NCBI RefSeq assembly: GCF_030936135.1
Contig: NC_082617.1
Location: forward strand, 1,298,001 to 1,362,000
Origin: Gavia stellata
Lineage: Eukaryota > Chordata > Aves > Gaviiformes > Gaviidae
Direction of reading: 5' to 3'
Length of the DNA: 64,000 nt
The notes beneath the pieces were generated by a model. It saw nothing but the letters and a program-made list of their open reading frames with translations, was not told the origin of the DNA and did no database searches. The translations under genes were made by a program, and so were the position numbers. Shown one piece after another: positions 1-8,859 of the stretch; positions within the stretch are counted from its first letter, which is position 1; the number at the start of each line of letters is the position of its first letter.

Positions 1-1148
1 GTGGCCGGCCCGGCCCGGCTGCCTGAAGCCCTGGGACAAGGTGAACGGCGAGAAGCCACGGGGCTGAGCCGAGCCGGGCCGAGCCCAGCCCCGCGGCAAC
101 CCAAAGCAGGCGCCTGGATGAGTTTCTTGAAGCATCCCGAGCCCGGGGGGGAGGCGGGGGTGAGCTGCACCTGCAGGGGTAACCCCGCAGCGCCCCGGCC
201 CTGGGGAGCACCGCGACGGTGGGAGGTTTGGTGGCACTCGCCGGTGGGTCGGCGTCACGCAGTGCCCAAGTGGGACGGCATCGCACCATGGCAGGAAAAG
301 GGGAGCGGTGCCCACCCTGCACACACGTCCCACAGATTTGGCCACGGTCGGCGGCTGCCGCGAGACCCCGGGCGATAAACCCACAGGACCACCAGTGGTT
401 GTGACTGATAGTTTTGGTGTCATTCGTTTTTTCCTGCTAAAAACCAGCTGGGTCACTCGGTGCCTGCCTTTTCCATGCCGGGCTGCCGCCAGGGCACCCT
501 GGGGCAGCCGGCTGTGTCCGTCCCAGGCACCGTCCCACGCTGGCAGTGGATGGCACAGGGCTTGGCACATCGGAGTGGAGGCTGGCCAACCTGGAAAGGT
601 CACACCGAGCTTTTTCTCTGGGTTTCCTCCCCACTGCCATTTGCAGGACACCCCTCCTGGCATCCCTGGGAATGCACACCCCAGAGCCAAACTGAGCGTG
701 GCACGAATTTCCCAGGGATTTAGACATCTCCAGGGCTGGCGAAATTATCGATACAGAAAAAAGCCTCATCCAAAACCTCCACGCTGCTGCCAGTGAGGGA
801 GGCTTGCCTGCACCCTGCCTTCAAAGCGCCGGCTGCGGGTGGGGCCCGGGTGGTGCAGGCACAGGGCTGCCTCCGCTCTTCCCACTTCCCGGAGCAGCCG
901 GATCCTGCCTGGAAAGCCTCCAAAGGTGCAGGGCTCAGCCTGCTTTTGGGCACCGGCCTGCTCTGAGCCATGCGAGGAGATGCCTTTGGGGATGGAGACC
1001 CCACGCCACCCCTCACCCCATGCCCCGTCCAGGGGGTGGCTGAAGCCGCCATCGGTCTGACAGCAGCGAGAGGTGACCCCGTCCTCACAGCCCAAGGGCT
1101 TGGCAAGGACCAAGCCACCCCAAACCCTTGCTGGAGCCTGGGGCGGGG
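1..1148. other. GC-rich downstream flank of NRARP, no gene recognised
   Basis: This stretch is GC-rich with many overlapping open frames on both strands, as expected by chance at this composition. None shows a recognisable domain. A short plus-strand frame runs from the window edge to a TGA at 65-67. It could be the end of a neighbouring gene, but I do not recognise it. In human the neighbour on this side is TOR4A, and the residues here do not resemble its known C-terminus. Confidence 0.5.
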
Positions 1149-1154
1149 AATAAA
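1149..1154 (+). promoter_or_regulatory. AATAAA hexamer on the plus strand (possible poly(A) signal)
   Basis: A perfect AATAAA lies in otherwise GC-rich DNA. It would suit the 3' end of a plus-strand gene converging on NRARP from the left, but no coding sequence for such a gene is visible in the window. Confidence 0.3.
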
Positions 1155-1664
1155 TAAGGCTGGGAAGGCTTGCAGGGAGCCATGGGGATGCTCAGCCAGC
1201 GAGGCCGGGACCCAAACCATGCACCCCATTGCCATGGTCCATGGGAGCGGTCCCAGGACCTTGTGCAGAGCTCCCACCCCACTCCCTCGGGGTGAGCGGC
1301 TTCTTTGGGAACATCTCAAAGACCACATGCCCGGTCCAGCCCCAGGGTTCGGTTTGGGCCATCAGCCCTCCACCAGCCTCCCAATGCTGGGATGGGGCAA
1401 ACCAGGACACCCCCCAGCCCAGACGTCGGGAGCTTCCTCCCGCCCGTGGGAAGGGGCTGGCACAGGCTGTGTGCATTCCAGCAGCCCCCCCAAAGTCCAC
1501 CCCAACCATCACCCTCCGGGGATGCATTTAACCCCAGAAAAGCCGCAGGTTTGGGCACTGAAACAGGGACCTGGGGGGGCCTGGCCAGCCACCCCCCAGC
1601 CCGGGAGCTGCGCAGCTTCACCCATAACCACGTGGAAAAGAACAAACGAAAAAGCCTTTTTTTT
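1155..1664. other. intergenic, GC-rich, nothing recognised
   Basis: This is GC-rich spacer between the plus-strand AATAAA and the end of the NRARP transcript. The base composition changes sharply at about 1640, where the AT-rich NRARP 3' UTR begins. I see no gene or repeat here. Confidence 0.5.
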
Positions 1665-1686
1665 TTATAAAAAGATCAATGAAAAA

Positions 1687-1692
1687 TTTATT
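1687..1692 (-). promoter_or_regulatory. NRARP: NRARP distal poly(A) signal AATAAA
   Basis: The plus strand reads TTTATT here, giving AATAAA on the mRNA strand. It sits at the edge of the AT-rich block, with a T/A-rich stretch at 1650-1680 as the likely cleavage zone. It is the last canonical hexamer before the sequence turns GC-rich. Confidence 0.75.
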
Positions 1693-3088
1693 TATAAATT
1701 TCGCACTCTGGGGCTACACATCTATATCATACACTCAGGAATATGCTGTACTGTACAGACTTTATCCAGTTAGAAATGATCATATAGTGACCCACATACA
1801 GCTTCAATATAAGCCTAAAAATTCTTAACATTAATTAACATAATTAAAAAAGGTATTCGCATCTAAAGAAAAATCTACAGAAAAACTCCTTTCTGGAGCA
1901 ATCTGTGCATCAGCTTCAATGTCTGCTTATTTCACTGACATTATCAATATATTCTTCTTACAAAAATAATAATAATAATTAAAAAGATGACTGCCGGAAG
2001 GCGACCAGTCATGCACGAAAGAGCCTCCCCCACCTGCCTCTTTTTTTTTTTTTCCTTGTACTCCCCGTTTTGGCGTGAAGGGTCAGCAGCACGATGAGCC
2101 AACAAGGGGGGTGGGGGACCCTCATTTCAATTTGAATCAATCTGCATCCCTTTTACTTCTCAGGATCAAGAGAGACGGGGGGGGGTGTGGGGGTTGCATA
2201 GAAAATTGAAACTCTAGGGACTAGGAAGGGCAGCAGCTTTTCAGTAAAATACAAAGGGATGTAAAAATACATCAACTCACAATTTCAGAGCAAACCCCCT
2301 TCCCCGACGTACAGTTTCCCAAAAATCTCAGCGTGACTAAAGCTCCAGGAGGCTGGAAAGGAACAATACTTTTCTTAAACAACTCACCCAGCAATTCACA
2401 CAGGAGATTCACAGTCTTAATAGGTATTTTATAAAAATATAAATATGGGTTACATCATGTTGTCTTTACAACACTGGACAGAGCTCCCTTTAGACTGGGT
2501 TTATAACCAAGATTTCTTTTTAAAAATCCATCTAGAACTTGGCTTTACAATACACTTTTTAATATCATGTCATAAATGTTATGACATTTCATTGTGGCAA
2601 ATCCATTTAGTCAAAAAAAAAAAAATGTGCAACCATCTGGTAACAATGATAAAACCTCGCTAGAAAAGATCTTGTTCCCACCCCGTAACTATCGCACAGA
2701 AGCACCAGTGGAAGTGCTGGACACCCCCTTCCATGCTCACGGAAAGACTCCGGCCAAGCAGTTCCTTGCAAATTACAGCATTAACAGTAGACGCTTTCGA
2801 CAGGGCTTTTTTTTTTTTTTCCTTTTTCTTCTTTAAATCTGGAGCTTTTAAAAATCATCATCTCATCCATTGTTGAAGTGGAGAAAACCAAAACCAAACT
2901 GCAGGTGAAACCATCAAGAGACAAAGCAGAATATTCAGTGCAACGGGAAATAATCATGGCAGACTCAAGTTTTTTTTAGTTTTAAGACTAGGAAAACAAA
3001 CAAAAAAAAGCATATTTCCCAAACCATATTTTTGAAACACTCACCACCAGCTTCAAACAAAACCAGGCTCACAATCTTCACCCACAAA

Positions 3089-3096
3089 TATATACA
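3089..3096 (-). promoter_or_regulatory. NRARP: Pumilio-type element in the NRARP 3' UTR
   Basis: The plus strand reads TATATACA, so the mRNA would read UGUAUAUA. This matches the UGUANAUA consensus bound by PUM1/PUM2. It is a short motif and could occur by chance in AT-rich sequence. Confidence 0.35.
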
Positions 3097-3634
3097 TACA
3101 TGATAAATAGTTAAGACACAACCCAAATAAACCAGCAGGTAACTATTTTCTTTTTTTTTTAATCATAATGGTTTGGATGCAGGGAGCAAGAGAGGAAAGA
3201 GCGGGGAGACGGCAGTGATACGGATGGTTTTAGTGCAGACGAAGAGAAGAGGGCTGAAAGACCAGCGGGAGAAAGGAGACTTCTGAAATTTTCCGCATTT
3301 TCCAAATGGATGTTCTTGTGCCATAGCAATAAAAAGCAGCATTTGCGATTATACGTGCAGTCACTTCAAAATGCGACTTCGGGTGGCTTTCTCTTCTTCC
3401 TCCCTTTCTTTTATAAATATATATATTTAGGCATATATATATAATATAAAAGGCGGGTGAATCGACATACGTCAAGTGAATCGTTCTGCATTGAGAAGTG
3501 TTATCCAAGTTTCACCAAACGAAAAAAAAAATAAAGTTCCCAAACTATTTTCAGTAGTTTTCCGGCATCTCTCTAGGCAGCAGAGAGCGCTCGCGCCCCT
3601 TTTCTGTGCAAAGGCAAATCCTCTGCCTCTAGAG

Positions 3635-3640
3635 TTTATT
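3635..3640 (-). promoter_or_regulatory. NRARP: possible proximal poly(A) signal
   Basis: TTTATT on the plus strand gives AATAAA in the mRNA about 800 bases after the stop codon. A run of T (A on the mRNA strand) follows at 3646-3656. Use of this site would give a much shorter NRARP 3' UTR lacking the Pumilio element. Confidence 0.35.
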
Positions 3641-3928
3641 TCATTTTTTTTTTTTAAAAAAAGAAAAAAAGTCCAGGATTTGCTAATCCCCCTTTACACA
3701 CAAAACCAGAAGGATTCAATGTCTTTTCCTGGGATCTCCCGCGTGCTAAACGGATTCAAGGAGCGGGCGAGGACGCAGACTTTCTTCGGACACCCAAGAA
3801 AACCAAAGCAGAAAACCCAACGCAAAAGAAAAACAACAACAACAACAACAAAAAAAGGAGCAACCTGGGGTGAGAAAACCGCGTCTGTCATATTCCGATG
3901 GAGTCGCCTCGAGAAAGGAGAAGCGGTG

Positions 3929-3957
3929 GTGGGAAGACGCTGGGAGAAGCTTTCCCG
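3929..3957. promoter_or_regulatory. CSL/RBPJ paired-site-like motif inside the NRARP transcript
   Basis: GTGGGAA at 3929-3935 faces TTCCCG at 3952-3957, with 16 bases between them. The head-to-head orientation and spacing match Notch paired sites such as the one in HES1. The first half is a good CSL core. The second half departs from TTCCCA at one base, which weakens the case. Confidence 0.35.
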
Positions 3958-4433
3958 CTCTTCCTCGCCGGGAAGGGCCGGGAGCCCCCAGCCTGACGCA
4001 GGGCCCTGGGCCTGGGGGGCACCGGCAGCGCCCGGGGAAGGCGGGTGGGTTTCGGGGAGCCTTGAAATGAATTCGTTTCTGAGCCAGAGTACTTTAAGTC
4101 GGAGGGACGGGAGCGGGGAAGGGGGGAGAGCGGATTAAATATTAGCGGGGAGGGGACGGGGGAGCCCTTAAAGCATCTGCCCAGATGTCACACTGAAACC
4201 GTGAATACTGTGAGTGCGGCCGAGGTAGATGGAGGAGAAAACAAAACGTATTACAGTAGGAAAACGACCCTTGGGAGGCAAAACCAAACCAAACCAACCA
4301 CGTAAAACTCGGAAGCGGGCGAAGGGCGGCGCGGGGAGGTGGGGGGGGGGGGGGGGGCCCGGATCCCGGCCCCGCGGGGCCCGGGAGCAGCTGTGGCGGC
4401 CCGGAGAGGGGAGGGGGGGGGGCGGCCCCGGCA

Positions 4434-4781
4434 TCACCGGGCACCGGCGGAGTATTTGGCCTTGGTGATCAGGTAGAGGACGATGTCCTGGTGGCCCCCG
4501 AAGGCGGCGATGTGCAGCGCGCTCCAGCCGTCGCGGTTGGCCAGGCGGATGTCGGCGCCGAACTTGACCAGGAGCTTGACCAGCTCCAGGTTGCCGTCGA
4601 TGACGGACTGGTGCAGCGCCGTCTGCCCCTCGGGCCCGAAGGAGTTGACGTTGAACTCGCAGTTCGTCATGTTCTGCAGCAGGGACTGCAGCTCCTTGGT
4701 GTTGCCGCGCCGCACCGCCTCCTGGAAGACGCGCTGACTGGGCGGCGGCGCCGCGCACGGCGACACCTCGCTCTGGCTCAT
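4434..4781 (-). CDS. NRARP: Notch-regulated ankyrin repeat protein
   Basis: This single-exon gene encodes 115 residues, close to the usual 114 of vertebrate NRARP. The protein starts MSQSEVSPCAAPPPSQRVFQ and then follows the highly conserved family sequence, with two ankyrin repeats at about residues 50-79 (GPEGQTALHQSVIDGNLELV) and 83-112 (RDGWSALHIAAFGGHQDIVL). Only the first 20 or so residues and the C-terminal tail look diverged. In vertebrates NRARP is a direct Notch target. It binds the Notch intracellular domain-CSL complex, promotes loss of the intracellular domain and so limits Notch signalling. It has also been linked to LEF1/Wnt signalling. It acts in the nucleus as a stand-alone ankyrin protein. 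The ATG at 4781 is chosen because the family starts MSQ. The frame is intact, with no break. EXD3 lies upstream on the same strand, as in human. Confidence 0.98.
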   Translation of the reverse strand: MSQSEVSPCAAPPPSQRVFQEAVRRGNTKELQSLLQNMTNCEFNVNSFGPEGQTALHQSVIDGNLELVKLLVKFGADIRLANRDGWSALHIAAFGGHQDIVLYLITKAKYSAGAR

Positions 4782-4970
4782 GCCGCCGCCTCACGCCCCG
4801 CCGCCCCGCATGGACGGCGACGCCCGCGCCCGCCCGGGCATGCGGTGGCGGGCGGCTGCTGCTGCCGCTGTCGCCGGCCGCCCCGCAGCGGCCCCCGGGC
4901 CCCGCCGCCGCCGCCGCCTCCTCCGCGCTGCCGCCGCTCCGCCGCCGCGCCCGGGCCTCTCTGGAGCGGA
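4782..4970 (-). other. NRARP: NRARP 5' untranslated region (approximate)
   Basis: This very GC-rich segment lies between the ATG and the TATA-like elements. The start site is estimated at about 4965-4975, some 25-30 bases downstream of the A/T-rich element at 4999-5009. GC-rich triplet runs at 4860-4950 should fold strongly in the mRNA. Confidence 0.55.
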
Positions 4971-4987
4971 GCCGGCCCCGCGCCGCG

Positions 4988-5100
4988 CCTTTTACCCACC
5001 CTTTTATTTGCATAACAATGGCACGGCCGTGACGCGGCGCCGCGGGGCGGGGCGCCGCCGCCGCGCGCCCATTGGAAAGACGGGGCGGGGAGGGGCGGGG
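4988..5100 (-). promoter_or_regulatory. NRARP: NRARP core promoter: TATA-like, octamer, CCAAT and GC boxes
   Basis: On the minus strand, in order towards the gene, there are GC boxes (GGGGCGGGG-type, 5082-5100), an inverted CCAAT (ATTGG on the plus strand, 5071-5075), a perfect octamer ATGCAAAT (5006-5013), a TATA-like AAATAAAAGGG (4999-5009, overlapping the octamer) and a second GGTAAAAGG (4988-4996). The CCAAT box is about 65 bases from the TATA-like element, a normal spacing. The order and orientation fit transcription of NRARP. Confidence 0.7.
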
Positions 5101-5189
5101 ACGCAGCGGGAAGCCACGCCCCCTGGGGAGAGGCGCCGGGGCGCCCCTCCCCCACGGCGTGAGCTGCGCTGGGGGGGGCGATGGGGGGC

Positions 5190-5515
5190 GCTCCCGGCTC
5201 GGCTGGGCTCGGCTCGGCCCGGAGGTTCGCTCGGCTCCGTTCGGCTCCACTCGGCTCCACTCGGCTCCGCTCGGCTCAGTATAGGCCGGCACGGCCCGCT
5301 TCGGCACCGCTCGGCTGGGCTCGGCTCGGCCCGGAGGTTCGCTCGGCTCCGTTCGGCTCCACTCGGCTCCACTCGGCTCGGTTCAGCTCGGCTCGGTATA
5401 GGCCGGCACGGCCCGCTTCGGCACCGCTCGGCTGGGCTCGGCTCGGCCCGGAGGTTCACTCGGCTCCGTTCGGCTCGGCTCGGCTCGGTCTATCCCGGCT
5501 CGGCGTGCTGGCCTC
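5190..5515. repeat. GGCTC-rich minisatellite upstream of NRARP, unit about 112-117 bp
   Basis: A unit beginning CTCGGCTGGGCTCGG and containing GGAGGTTCGCTCGG recurs at about 5201, 5313 and 5430, giving about 2.6 copies. Each unit is itself built from CGGCT pentamers (CTCGGCTCCA and similar). It ends about 90 bases beyond the promoter GC boxes. Confidence 0.85.
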
Positions 5516-5547
5516 AGGCAGGGGGCACCACCGCCTAGGCCTGCGGG

Positions 5548-5626
5548 GCCGAGCCGAGCCGGGCCGAGCCGAGCCGAGCCGGGCCGTGCCGTGCCGTGCC
5601 GAGCCGAGCCGTGCCGCACCGTGCCA
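5548..5626. repeat. GAGCC/GTGCC pentamer array, reverse complement of the preceding minisatellite
   Basis: Tandem GAGCC units, then GTGCC units, form the complement of the GGCTC arrays at 5190-5515. The two blocks can pair as a long imperfect hairpin across a loop of roughly 30-60 bases. Confidence 0.75.
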
Positions 5627-5634
5627 GGCGGCTG

Positions 5635-6714
5635 CACCGCGTCTCCCCGCAGCGCTGTGCCCGTCCCCAACCACCCCCCGCGCCTCCGGGACGCCACCGA
5701 CCCCCGCGGCGCCCCCCAGCCCGGACCCGCTGGCCCCGAACCCCGCGGGGAGCGGGGGGGACCAAGGGGCTGCGGGGGGGTCTTCGCAAAGACCTTCACA
5801 TTTCGGGGCGACGCTGGTTTATGTCCCCGTGGGCAAACAGGGACAGGTCACAGAGGGGGCCGGGGGGGTTCAGCCCCGCAGGATCGGGCCCCTCTGGAGA
5901 CACGCAGCAGGGATTGCACGAGGTTTCGGGGATCCACGGGTGGGATTGCTTTTGGGGGGAGAAGACGCAGCCCCCGCCAGGTCCCGCTGACCCCAGAGAG
6001 ACTCAATTTGGTCGCACAGGGCTTTATCCAGGGTCGGATCCACTGCCCAGCCGATGACCGGATTCCCGGTGCGGGAGCGCTGGGAGGTGCGGACACTGCG
6101 GCTAGGCGGGAAAATGGGCAAAAAGGTACCAAAACTAGTGCACGAACCCAAAACCGCACCGGAGGGGCCCTCCCGGCGCCCGTTTGGCCTGTGGGGAGCA
6201 AACGGCGGAGGCTGGGTGGCAAGTAGCATCCCCGGGGCCGGAGCTCGCGTGTCTGCCGGGCATTTGGCCAGCCGGAGCGGAGCGAGAGGTGCCGGAAGAA
6301 AGGAAGAAGCGTGTTGTAAAACGAGGTGAGAGCAGCCACGCCGAGGGCAGCTGGCCAGCGAGCTGCTGTCACCTGGCCGTGCCGGCGCGTCCATTTGGAG
6401 ATGGAAAGGGAAAAAATCAGCCAGCTGCTAAATTCTGCCCCGATGGAGTTGAGAGCGCTTAGATGAAACATGCCGCCTCGGAGCCGTCCATCGCACGGAT
6501 GGAAGACGGTGGCCGTGAGCTCAGGGCATGACTTGCCCTGCGGTATTTTCCCGTGGCTTTTCCCTGCAGCAGCCGGGGAAGGCTGGGCCTGGGTCCTGCT
6601 CCTTTGCTGGAGGAGGTGGCACCAGCTGGTTTGGGCTGTAAGGAGTTGGCAACACAGCTCCTGTGTCTCCTCCTGTAAGGGCCTACTTTTCTAAGTCCAT
6701 TTCTGCAGCTAGTT
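5635..6714. other. intergenic, GC-rich to mixed, no gene seen
   Basis: This region is CpG-rich until about 6320 and more mixed afterwards. Open frames are present on both strands but have no family resemblance and no splice context. It probably belongs to the upstream regulatory domain of NRARP. Confidence 0.5.
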
Positions 6715-6719
6715 TGTCT

Positions 6720-7500
6720 CATCCCCTTCCCTATCTCCATCCCTACCCCATTCCCATCTCCACGTCCATGCCCCCATCTCCCCATCTCCATCCCTACCCC
6801 ATTCCCATCTCCACATCCATGCCCATCTCCCCATCTCCATCCCTACCCCATTCCCATCTCCACGTCCATGCCCGTCTCCCCATCTCCATCCCTACCCCAT
6901 TCCCATCTCCACGTCCATGCCCCCATCTCCCCATCTCCATCCCTACCCCATTCCCATCTCCACATCCATGCCCATCTCCCCATATCCATCCCTACCCCAT
7001 TCCCATCTCCACATCCATGCCCATCTCCCCATCTCCATCCCTACCCCATTCCCATCTCCACGTCCATGCCCACCTCCCCATCTCCTTCCCTACCCCATTC
7101 CCATCTCCATGTCCATGCCCACCTCCCCATCTCCTTCCCTACCCCATTCCCATTTCCATGCCCACGCCCATCTCCCCATCTCCATCCCTACCCCATTCCC
7201 ATCTCCACGTCCATGCCCCCATCTCCCCATCTCCATCCCTACCCCATTCCCATCTCTACGTCCATGCCCTCATCTCCCCATCTCCATCCCTACCCCATTC
7301 CCATCTCCATGTCCATGCCCCCATTTCCATGCCCACGCCCATCTCCCTATCTCCATCCCTACCCCATTCCCATCTCCATGTCCATGCCCATCTCCCCATC
7401 TCCATCCCTACCCCATTCCCATCTTCATGTCCATGCCGCCATCTCCCCATCTCCATCCCTATCCCATTCCCATCTCCACGTCCATGCCCATCTCCCCATC
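6720..7500. repeat. minisatellite, 49/51-bp unit, about 15 copies
   Basis: The landmark CCCTACCCC occurs at 6741, 6792, 6841, 6890, 6941, 6990, 7039, 7088, 7137, 7186, 7237, 7288, 7357, 7406 and (as CCCTATCCC) 7457. Spacing is 49 or 51 bases. The two-base difference comes from an extra CC after the CCATG motif, and one unit carries a 20-bp insertion. The plus strand is almost free of G. Long open frames of 300-400 codons in all three plus frames result from the absence of stop triplets in the unit, and are not genes. Confidence 0.95.
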
Positions 7501-7690
7501 TCCACCCTCATCCCATGCCCACGCCCACCCCCATCTCCGTCCCCATCCAGTTGCTGTCCATCCTATCCCCAGCCCCCTCTCCATCCACATCCCTATCTCC
7601 TCCTGCCTGCCCATCCCATCCCAATCCCTATCCCATCCCCATCTCCATCCCATCCCCATCCACCCCTGTCTGGTCTCCATGTCTCACCCC
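7501..7690. repeat. degenerate C/T/A-rich tail of the minisatellite
   Basis: The sequence keeps the CCATCCC and CATCTCC words without a fixed period. It looks like decayed copies of the adjacent array. Confidence 0.7.
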
Positions 7691-8859
7691 CTTTGGTTCC
7701 CCCGAGCCAGAGCTCTCCCAGCCGCATCTTTAACACCAGCGTATCGAAGCACATCGTTCTCGCGGAAAAGGGATGATTGGGACGTGACTGCGGTCAGGGG
7801 CTTGGGGACGGCACAGCGCCGCGGCCGCTGCTGCCGCTGGGCTGCAGGCATTCCCCTTCTGCTGTCCTGTGTCCGTGCAGCTTCTCCCAGGACATCCCCG
7901 TGTACGGAGGCGTGGAGCCCCCGCAGCGCTGGCACAGGGCACGGAGGTGGCCTTGGGGTCCACGTGCGGGTGCAGGAGCCAGGTTTGCCGGAGGACAGCG
8001 AAGAGGAGCCACCCCCTGCCTGTCCCTTCCCCCTGAGGGCCCCGTCCCGGGTCGGGGGTGGTGGCTCTGTCCCCCATCACCCAGCCACCGTGGCAGCGGG
8101 GGGCACCAGGGGCAATCCCTGCCTTCCTCTTCCCCGTGTCACCTTGCCAGGGTGAGTGGCGGGACTTGCCGTGACTCAGGGTGACTCACGGGGAGTTACG
8201 GCTGAGCCCAGGGGCCCGGCACAGCCCGGCAGTGCAAACAGCCGCACCGCAGCGTTCGGGGAGTGCTAAAGCCACGGCAGCCCGTGACCGTTCCCCGGCA
8301 CTAAACCCGGCAAACCCACTGCGGCAAAGCCGGCAAAGGGAAAGCAGCGGGTCGTGCGGCGGTTCTGCTGGAGCCGGGTGGCACAGCGGTTGCGATGGCA
8401 GGAGCCTGGCAGTCAGGGCTCCGCTCCGGCTGGCTCACCCCATCCTTTCCACTCCTAAATAGCCCGGCACAGCTGATTTTGTGCATTTACGGGCCGTATC
8501 CTGCTAGGTGTCGAGCCCTCTTAGCGAGCCGTGGGAGAGTGGGAATTGCTCACACCTCCCCGGTCTGGGGCTTGGCCAGAGTTACATCCTCGCAAGCAAA
8601 TCTGCGTTTGCCAGTGACACTGGTGAGAAAAATAAAGCGCCCGGGCAGGGACCCAGCCATGCAAATGTTCAGGGCTGGCAGGTGGGGGCAGGACTCGGCC
8701 TGGGAACGGCGCCAGAGGGGGAGGGAAAATAGCAAAAAAAACACCAAAAAAAAAAGGAAAATAAAAAGGCAATTTTGAAACTCTGCGTTTTGGCTCCAAT
8801 TTCTGCCCCAGCTCTGTAACCGGAGAGGAGCCGGGTGCGGTGGTATGGCCGGACAAACC
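7691..8859. other. intergenic, no gene recognised
   Basis: This is GC-rich spacer. An octamer-type ATGCAAAT occurs at about 8658-8665, and a single CSL core (GTGGGAA) at about 8540-8546. An A-rich stretch lies at 8731-8760. Nothing supports a coding exon. Confidence 0.5.

Larger units (their letters stand above)
1665..4433 (-). other. NRARP: NRARP 3' untranslated region
   Basis: The DNA downstream of the NRARP stop codon is AT-rich between about 1640 and 3900, in sharp contrast with the GC-rich flanks. No coding frame continues there. A long AT-rich 3' UTR is typical of vertebrate NRARP mRNAs. The 3' end is placed just past an AATAAA on the minus strand at 1687-1692. On the mRNA strand the region contains U-rich and AU-rich stretches, one Pumilio-type element (3089-3096) and a possible proximal poly(A) signal (3635-3640). 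This suggests post-transcriptional control of a short-lived message, which is an inference. The cleavage point is approximate by about 15 bases. The part nearest the stop codon (3900-4433) is again GC-rich, with G runs at about 4340-4357. Confidence 0.8.
4320..5780. other. CpG island spanning the NRARP coding region and promoter
   Basis: CpG dinucleotides are dense across the coding region, the 5' UTR and the promoter, and continue into the GGCTC/GAGCC repeats upstream. NRARP is a developmental regulator with a single coding exon, and a CpG-island promoter is expected. The borders are estimated by eye. Confidence 0.7.

Noticed and set aside
2-67. Short plus-strand frame at the window edge, possibly the C-terminus of a neighbouring gene such as TOR4A
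   Set aside because: Only 21 codons are visible, and the residues do not resemble the known TOR4A C-terminus. The GC-rich context makes chance open frames common.
4491-5990. Long Arg/Ala/Gly-rich frames on both strands around NRARP
   Set aside because: They are shadows of the NRARP frame and of the GGCTC/GAGCC repeats in a CpG island.
6663-8155. Plus-strand open frames of about 300-410 codons rich in Pro/Ser/His
   Set aside because: They are translations of the 49/51-bp minisatellite. All three frames are open because the repeat unit lacks stop triplets.
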